From Garcia nutans (Eukaryota; Streptophyta; Magnoliopsida; Malpighiales; Euphorbiaceae), in the NCBI GenBank assembly GCA_947685225.1, contig CANTUV010000002.1, forward strand, positions 5,394,001 to 5,458,000: a stretch of DNA of 64,000 bases, given 5' to 3'. Position numbers and translations under genes: made by a program. The notes under the pieces were generated by a model that ran no database searches, was not told where the DNA came from, and was given only the letters and a program-made list of their open reading frames with translations. Shown here piece by piece: positions 57,395-64,000 of the stretch. Numbering within the stretch: the first letter of the stretch is position 1; each line of letters starts with the position of its first letter.

Positions 57395-58541
57395 AAAGAG
57401 AAGTTGATTCTTTATATTTTTCTATTCTTTCTTATAATGATATTATCCATTGCATCATATTAGATTGCATCGTGTGCATGAGTTAGGATGCCCGTGTTAC
57501 CCATGTTATGTTATGTAAGGGATACCATACTTTCACTCAAGGTATAGAGATCGAGCATGGCATAACCACTCATAGCCTCTTACCATTTGGTATATACTTG
57601 CTATGGGAACCTAAGCCTATTAACCCAAAGACTAAAGCTCATGTAATTGGCCTAGTTACTTTCCTTAGGTTTTTACCCCAAATGCATGTTGTTTGACTAT
57701 GATTAATTTATCTTGGTTTAAATCATGGCTTATTTGGTTTGCTCTTTTTTAATTTGACCCAAGTACATTTTCAAGCTTAAATAAATTTTTCTTTAAAGTC
57801 CAAAAGACAAAAGCTATTTTCAAGATGTTCTTTGGACATAAGCCTTTTCTAAAAATAAATCAAAAATTTTTTTGCTCATGGCCCAAATATTAAGCCCAAA
57901 ATCCATTTTTCTAAAATAATTTAATAATGGGCTTATAAACAAAATTATTTTCACCCAACCTTTTCTTACAAAAAGCTTGCAAATTATTTAGGTCAATTAA
58001 GAAATACTAAAAATCAATTGTGAGCCTAGTTTATACTAAGAGTAATTAATCATGGGCTTGTTTTTGGCATGAATCATTAGTTACCTTTTCTCAAGTGAGA
58101 AATCTATTTATAATAAACCTCTTAATTTAGTTTTAATCCAATATAGCATAAAAGCTACTTTAGTTGGTTGAATGGATTAAAACCTAATTAATGGGAATTA
58201 TCATAAGTTGATTTCCATTTTTTGAAAATATAACTATTGGTTGAAATGTCCGAGGGAATTATTCGAAAACAAGATGCCCCATATTGGTATTTTGTTAACC
58301 ATATACCTAAGAAAAGAGACTCGCTATTCGTGTGTGGATGTTATAAGGTTGGAAGGAATGTCCTATTTGTCCTTGTTTGTCTATTGTTTGTGCATACATG
58401 CATACATGCATACATTTGCATCTCATTAATCCTTTCTGGCTCACATCCCTGGATTACAACAGTTTAAAAGCTTATGACAATTCGACCTATGCCAGAGATG
58501 AAGTATCTAGTAACAACTCAATCACTTGCTCACCAAAAACA
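57395..58541 (+). other. Tat-5 5' leader
   Basis: No convincing gene in 1.15 kb. ORFs at 57508-57696 and 58237-58467 recur only as broken counterparts in Tat-3, so I treat them as chance. The leader is conserved between Tat elements and likely carries RNA packaging signals. Confidence 0.7.
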
Positions 58542-60062
58542 ATGGATCCCGAGCAAATTTAAAGAATGGTGGATGATGCCCTCAACGCCAAGATGGAAGA
58601 AATAAAAGAGGCCCTAGCTGAGACCATGAAGAACCAACTGAATGCAATTTTAGAAAATCATGTCGAAGCATCTGCTAGCACTAAGAAGCCAAGGGACAAA
58701 GGTAAGACTAAAGTTGGTGAAGTGGTTTTTTATGATGAAAAGGTGATCATTGATGATGGTGATGATTGGGCTCAATACTACCAAGATGCTCAAGAGAAGA
58801 AAAAAGAACTGAAGATTGTTGAGAGATCAACTAAGGAGAAGACTGAAACTTCTGATGTTGAAAAGATGATTGCTGATTTAGAAAAGAAATTTGAGAGGAA
58901 ACTGAAAATCAAGGAAATGTCCAAAGTTGACAAATTATTTGAGCTAGATGAAGAAGTCCCGTACAAGTTCAAGATGCCATCTTTTGCGAAGTTTGATGGA
59001 ACCAAAAATTCTCATCTCCAGGAGAAGCAGTCTATCACTGCCATGTAGTATGCTCGAGCTACTAAAGCTCTAACTCTAAGGTACTTTATGCTCTCATTAG
59101 ACCCTGTTGTCCAAAATTGGTTCAATACCTTAGATGATGGAACACAAAAGAATTGGGATTTTCTTTACAAAGCCTTCATCCAGCAATATGGATATAATAT
59201 CGAGATGGAAGTTGCCTTAATGGAAGTAGAGTCCATTAGGCAAAGGTCGAATGAGAATTTTGTAGATTATGTGAAGATATGGAGAAACAAGGCCGCTTTG
59301 CTTAAGAAGAGGCCCGATGAATCCGATCAAATAAGGATGATTGTGAGAGGGGTGTTGCCTAGTCTTTGTGAGAGGATGTCTCACACACTCATCCGTGATT
59401 TCAAACACCTTCTCCAAGCGGGTTGGAAAATTGAAGAATGGGAAAGAGAGAAGAACCATTTTTCAACAAGAAGGAACGAGAAAGGAAACTATCAATCTGG
59501 TAGCCAAAGCATCCAAAAGGCAGTTGGTGTCAATGCTACTAACCAAGGAACAAGGAGACAATTTTTGAAATTGGGGAAACCAATGTCTTGGGTTCTCAAT
59601 AAGCTTCAAAGAAAGGAATTGCTACAACCCTTAAATCCTCATCCCTTGCCTAATCCTCTCCCACCTAATTTCGACACTAAAGCATTTTGTCAATTTCACC
59701 AAATACAAGGGCACGATATGGATAGGTATGTAAGGTTGAGACATGAGATCCAAAATCTAATTGATAATGGGAAGCTACCTGAGCCCAACAAGCCAAACAC
59801 CAAAGACAACTCATTACCAAAGTTCAATAGGGTACCGCCACCGGCAACCTTCATGATTGGAGGAGCTTTGCATGAAGATTTTGACATGTCTTCTTTTCAT
59901 GATGTGGGTGGAGAAGCAACCAAAGAAGAAGAGGTATTTGGTGGAATTAAACAAGCTATGGTGGGTAAAGAAGTAACAATTTATGTTTTCAAAAGGTTTT
60001 GGGATTCAAGCGATAGTGATGATGGTCTATTATCCAAGAAGGAGGAGTGGACTTGGTCCTAG
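58542..60062 (+). pseudogene. Tat-5 gag (nonsense-broken)
   Basis: ATG 58542 reads MDPEQI, then TAA (58560-58562), and continues RMVDDALNAKMEEIKEAL in the same frame. A coiled-coil-like Lys/Glu region follows (58790-58960), then PSFAKFDGTKN. A TAG at 59046-59048 comes next, and then the capsid: NWFNTLDDGTQKNWDFLYKA, FVDYVKIWRNKAALLKKRPD and RGVLPSLCERM. The zinc-finger-like motif FCQFHQIQGHDMDRY near 59690 has lost its last Cys. The frame runs to TAG 60060-60062. Start choice is supported by MEPEQVQKLL in Tat-2. Confidence 0.88.
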
Positions 60063-60731
60063 CCCGAAGAAGATGAAGTAATGAACACTAGATCCGGTAA
60101 GTCTTATGCAAGGCCACCACCTAAGGAGGTAGAAACTAATAAGGGAAAGGAAGTTGAAGTAGGAAATAAAGAAGAGGAAGATGATGCTGTGCTCAAGCAA
60201 TTGAAAAGAACCCAAGCAAGTGTTAGCATTTGGGACTTATTAGCTACTTCTAAAAAGCACCGAAAAACTATGGCTAAAGCCTTAGCTAGCATGCCAATTT
60301 CTACCTCCATAACATCGGAGGAACTTATCAACTTCATAAAAATTGGAGGGGTAATGAAATGTGAAGAGGTTCAAGAGAAGAGTGAAGTTAATATGGGAGC
60401 AGTTTCTTTTTCAGATGCAGACTTACCGGAGGAGGGGAGATATCACATTCGCCCTCTCTTTATCAAAATAGAAATCAAGGGAAAGAGGACTCCATGTGTA
60501 ATGGTCGATGATGGGTCTGCCATAAATGTTTGCCCACTTAAGATATTGCCAAAGCTAGCCATGTCAATAAGAGATCTAAACCCGACCGAGGTAATTATTC
60601 AGGCTTATGAAAACACCAAGAGACACGCCGAAGGAACTTTCAAAGCTGCTGTCAAGGTTGGTCCAATTGAATCTATTGTTGAGTTTGTTGTTTTAGACAT
60701 ACCGGTTACCTTCACCTTACTCTTGGGGTGA
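60063..60731 (+). pseudogene. Tat-5 aspartic protease region
   Basis: In the same frame as gag. After NTRSGKSYARPPP and an acidic stretch comes SIWDLLATSKKHRKT, typical of Tat elements before protease. Then RYHIRPLFIKIEIKG and the active site VMVDDGSAINVCPL (near 60500-60540). The TGA at 60729-60731 falls after FTLLLG where relatives have Arg, consistent with CGA-to-TGA decay. The catalytic Asp-Gly-Ser triad is kept as DGS. Confidence 0.9.
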
Positions 60732-61820
60732 CTATGGTTTCATCCTCTTAGTGGAGTTCCTTCCACCTTTCATCAAAAGAACAAGTTCCCCAACGGAGAT
60801 GAGACAGTGGTCATTGAACCTGAAGATAATGAGATTGTTAATGCTCTAATGATTGAGAGGCCTCTCAATGGTTTTCAAGTAGCTGCAATTTCTGATGATG
60901 AAGTAATGGAATCCAAAGTCTTGAATATGAAGAAGAACATGAACTACCTTTTCAGAGCTGGTCTTGAAAAGGGTAAGGCCGGTTTGACAAAGCTGCCAGA
61001 CTTTAGAACTCAAACTTCCAAGAATGAGTTGGGATATGATGAAAACAATAATGTCCAGCCAAAGAAGAGAGAGAAGATGAGCTTCCCACCACTTGAAGAG
61101 ATCTTTGTCAAAGCTCCAGATATGGGACCACTCCAAGGAAATCCTGAGCCAATCATGTTCATGGGAAAGTTGATCCCGGGTTTCGAAATTTTTGCAGATG
61201 TGGCCAAGCTAGTGCATCAAGTAAAGAAAGAGCTCACCCTGTCAGCCAACAAAGAATCCAATCCAAAAGAGAAGAATGAAGTTGTCCTGAAAGCCAAGAA
61301 GACTCCGGAGGAGATTACTGCCCTGGTTGAAGAAAAGTTTGAAGACATTCTGCCTTATGATTTTGAGAACAATGATTTTGATTTTGATTTTAATTTGTCT
61401 GCTTTGTATGAGGATGAAGATGTTTTCTTTTCCAAAATGAATGTAATAAAGTCTGATTTTGCTTACTTATGTAATGTTTCTCCTGATGGTTGCATACATT
61501 CAAATAAAAGTTACATGAGCATCTTTAATATTAATTCTGTTAACACACAATCATTAAATTTGGGAACAACTGAAAATCCTAAAAACATTAGCATAACATC
61601 CGACCTTACTCCTGATGAGAGAGAGAGATTTGAAAAAAAATTCAAAAAATATGAAGAAGTGTTTGCTTGGTCTTATGAGGATATGCATGGAATAGATATA
61701 GACATAGCCGAGCATCATATTCCTGCTTACACTCACATGAAACCTATCAAACAAAAGCTTAGGCGATTAAGACCTGAGTGGTCTAAATTGGTTAAAGAAG
61801 AGGCCACTAAGCAAATATAA
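60732..61820 (+). pseudogene. Tat-5 protease-RT linker and RT N-terminus
   Basis: Same frame after the TGA: FHPLSGVPSTFHQKNKF, then a 330-codon open stretch. It includes FRAGLEKGKAGL, PPLEEIFVKAPDMGPLQGN, and an Asp/Phe-rich part (near 61360-61400). The RT entry is EVFAWSYEDMHGIDIDIAEH and PIKQKLRRLRPEWSKLVKEE. TAA at 61818-61820 ends it. Ogre elements often have an intron between protease and RT. Here the frame passes straight through, so none is needed. Confidence 0.85.
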
Positions 61821-62576
61821 GTTAAGTTTCTTGAAGTGATAGAATATCCAGATTGGTTAGCCAACATAGTACCCGTGCCAAAGAAAGATGGAAGAATAAG
61901 GGTCTGTGTGGACTATAGAGATTTGAACAAGGCTTCCCCTAAAGATGATTTTCCTTTACCTCATATAGATGTTCTCATTGATAGTGCAGCCTCTAGCATG
62001 CTACACTTGTTTGTAGATGGATTTTCTGGATACAATCAAGTGTTAATGGCCCAAGAGGATAAAGCCAAAACTGCTTTCATTACTACATGGGGTATATTTT
62101 GTTTTAGTGTGATGCCATTCGGCTTAAAGAATGCTGGGGCAACCTACCAAAGGATGGCCACCACACTATTTCATGACATTATGCATAAAGAAGTTGAAGG
62201 ATATGTTGATGATATGATGGTTAAATTAGATACAAGAGAACAACACTTCCAAAACTTGGAATTATTCTTCGATAGAGCTTTGAAATATAAGTTAAGATTA
62301 AACCCAAAGAAGTGTGTGTTCGGTGTTACCTCAAGTAAATTATTGGGACATGTGATTGGTCTGAATGGCATTGAGATTGATCTTGACAAAGTTAAAGCAA
62401 TCAAGGATATGCCAGCCCCTAAGATGGAGAGAGAAGTTCAGGGATTTATTAGTAAATTACAATACATTAGCAGATTCATAGCAAAACTCACAACAATTTG
62501 TGAGCCTATCTTCAAATTGCTTAAAAAGAATCAACCGGTCATATGGAATGAAGAATGTCAAGAGGCCTTTGAGTGA
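61821..62576 (+). pseudogene. Tat-5 reverse transcriptase
   Basis: After TAA 61818 the frame continues VKFLEVIEYPDWLANIV. RT motifs: KKDGRIRVCVDYRDLNKASP, D61 in HLFVDGFSGYNQ (counting from 61836), FITTWGIFCFSVMPFGLKNA and YVDD at 123-126 in EGYVDDMMVK. Then LLGHVIGLNGIEIDLDKVKA and the thumb GFISKLQYISRFIAKL. All catalytic Asp residues are present. TGA at 62574-62576 in EAFE*IKEYL ends the open stretch where relatives have a basic residue. Confidence 0.93.
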
Positions 62577-62990
62577 ATAAAAGAGTATTTGTTGAATCCA
62601 CATGTTTTAAAACCACCTAAACCCAGCAAACCTCTATTACTATACTTAGCAGTAGAAGAAGAGTCAATAGGAGCCATGCTAGCCCAAGCAGATGAGTTAG
62701 GGATTGAGCATGCAGTTTACTATTTGAGTAGAAAGCCCCAACCTTATGAAATTAAGTATAGTATCATTGAAAAGACCTGTATAGCCGTGGTTTGGTCTTC
62801 TAAGATGCTGCAGCATTATTTCTAATCTTATAGTGTGCAAACAACTTCCAGGTTGGATCCAATGAAGTACTTAAGGGAGACACCCTCTTTGATTGGGAAA
62901 TATGGTCGATGGTTGATAATATTAGAAGAATTTGAGATTGAGTATGTAACCAGGAAAACAATCAAAGGTAGAGCGGTGGCAGAATTCCTG
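62577..62990 (+). pseudogene. Tat-5 RT-linked RNase H
   Basis: Same frame. LLLYLAVEEESIGAMLAQ replaces the usual first acidic motif. Then HAVYYLSRKPQPYEIKYSII and EKTCIAVVWSSKMLQHYF. A TAA at 62823-62825 interrupts where Gln is usual; SRLDPMKYL and EIEYVTRKTIKGRAVAEFLA follow. This degenerate RNase H precedes the archaeal-type one, as usual in the Tat lineage. Confidence 0.85.
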
Positions 62991-63475
62991 GCCCAACAAC
63001 CATTACCAGATAGCGAAGAGGTCATCTTGAAATTTTCCGATGAACATTTAAAGGCAATTGAAGTACAAGGTTGGAAAATGTATTTTAATGGAGCAGTAAA
63101 CAGGAAAGGAGCAGGTTTGGGAGTTATACTACAATCACCTGAAGGGAACTTATCCCTTTAGCCAAAAAGTTAAAATTTAGAGCAACTAATAATATGGTGG
63201 AGTACGAAGCTTGTATTTTTGGTTTGCAAACACTAATGATTATGAAGGTGGATAAGGTGGAAGTTTTTGGCGATTCATTGCTAGTAGTATCCTAAGTAAA
63301 TCGAGAGTGGGAGTTCAAAGAATAAAAATTAAAACCATACCACCATTACCTAACCATGATGAAGAAGAACTTTAAGGAGTGTAGGTTTATACACCTATCA
63401 AGAGAAGAAAATCATATGGCTAATGCCCTAGCCACATTGGCTTCAATATGGGAAAATCCTGTGAGTTTATTTCTT
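62991..63475 (+). pseudogene. Tat-5 second, archaeal-type RNase H
   Basis: Reads GWKMYFNGAVNRKGAGLGVI, then SPEGN. A one-base loss near 63153 shifts the frame. Next come ATNNMVEYEACIFGL, VEVFGDSLLVVS, TAA, VNREWEFKE, TAA, KLKPYHHYL and FIHLSREENHMANALATLAS. The order and spacing match the extra RNase H of plant Tat elements. The first and last catalytic Asp positions are Asn (codons 63087-63089 and 63422-63424), while Glu and the GDS Asp remain. This copy would be catalytically dead even if the frame were whole. Confidence 0.88.
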
Positions 63476-64000
63476 AAGCCTCTGATTTTGACCAGTTCAT
63501 CATCTCCTTGCTATGAATATGAGATAATCATGGAAATTGATACAGACCATGATGCATGGTATGATACTATAAGGCAATTTTTGGAAGAAAGAGAATACCC
63601 ACCGGGGGCAACAAAGAAAGAGAGAAGAGCCATAAGGTGGTGGTCATTGCAATACATCACATTCCATGGAGAGTTATATCGAAGATGGCCTGATTGGGTG
63701 AATTTAAGATGTTTAAGGAAGCCTGAAGTGGAGCATATCATTTCACAAATACATGCAGGAAGTTGCAGTCCGCACATGAGTGGTTTGGCTCTAGTTAAGA
63801 AGATTATTCAACAAAGTTACTACTGGTTGACCATGGAGAGAGATTGTATTGAGTTTGTAAAAAAGTGCCAACAATGACAAATGTATGGTAACTTGAATCA
63901 CATGCCTCCTGAAAAACTGCATTCTATATCTTCACCCTAGCCCTTTGCCTCAAACGGTCACCGTTTCATTGTGGTAGCAGTAGATTATTTTTCAAAATGG
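63476..64000 (+). pseudogene. Tat-5 integrase, N-terminal part (window edge)
   Basis: Encodes the zinc finger region: HIISQIHAGSCSPHMSGLAL, QQSYYWLTMERDCIEFVKKC. The next ligand Cys is replaced by TGA (63875-63877) in CQQ*QMYG. Further on PEKLHSISSP, TAG, PFASNGHRFIVVAVDYFSKW. Relatives have about 15 extra residues between PFA and SNGHRF, including the first catalytic Asp, so a short deletion near 63949 removed it. The domain runs off the window. Confidence 0.88.

Larger units (their letters stand above)
56971..64000 (+). mobile_element. Tat-5: pol-bearing Tat/Ogre-type Ty3 element, 5' part
   Basis: It has a truncated 5' LTR (to 57375), primer-binding site, ~1.15-kb leader, then gag, protease, RT, RNase H, archaeal-type RNase H and integrase, cut by the window end. 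The second, archaeal-type RNase H is a known trait of plant Tat elements. From 58542 to about 63150 a single frame holds with only nonsense breaks. One deletion and further stops follow. It is not functional as read. Confidence 0.92.

Noticed and set aside
57508..57696. Small conserved ORF in the Tat leader
   Set aside because: A related frame on the - strand of Tat-3 (48238-48050) exists, but similarity follows the general leader match; there is no excess of silent changes by eye.

Overview
This window is intergenic plant DNA made almost wholly of nested LTR retrotransposons. I find no host protein-coding gene, rRNA, tRNA gene or CRISPR array. The organism is a flowering plant with a large, AT-rich, repeat-filled genome. 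The evidence is chromovirus (Tekay/Del-type) Ty3 elements with a C-terminal chromodomain, Sirevirus-type Ty1/copia elements, and Tat/Ogre-type Ty3 elements with the extra archaeal-type RNase H known from plants. Species cannot be read from the sequence.

Layout. (1) 1-15240: 3' end of a Tekay-type element (Tekay-1, + strand). Its 3' LTR (2184-4034 and 14143-15240) is split by a complete Sirevirus-like element at 4035-14137 with TSD TGAAT. (2) 15241-15527: a Tat LTR tip (Tat-4). (3) 15528-56970: one old Tekay element on the - strand (Tekay-2). It survives as five internal or LTR pieces pushed apart by later insertions. These are Tat-2 (16812-40363), Tat-3 (40489-49564), a solo Tat LTR (50828-52761) and a solo Tekay LTR (54083-56876). 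Tat-2 itself hosts a solo Tekay-like LTR (21434-23598), a solo Tat LTR (26069-28202) and a young coding-less LARD-type element (30581-40063). (4) 56971-64000: the 5' part of a pol-bearing Tat element (Tat-5, + strand), cut at the window end inside integrase.

How the parts relate. Tat-5 carries gag, protease, reverse transcriptase, RNase H, archaeal RNase H and integrase. Tat-2 and Tat-3 keep related LTRs, leader and gag remnants but no pol, so they look like non-autonomous relatives. The LARD has Tekay-style LTR ends, primer-binding site and polypurine tract but no coding sequence, so it probably borrowed Tekay proteins. Most coding copies are dead through nonsense codons and frameshifts. The most intact frames are the RT-RNase H (494 codons) and the extra env-position ORF (about 465-505 codons) of the Sirevirus.

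The most noteworthy signals are non-coding. They are a triplet of covarying stem-loops in every long Tat LTR, telobox arrays with a 20-bp period, GC-rich hairpins near the Tat LTR start, an inverted-repeat-bracketed hypervariable cassette in Tekay LTRs, and hypervariable 3' tandem arrays in Tat elements. All identities, counts and alignments were made by eye from the sequence.
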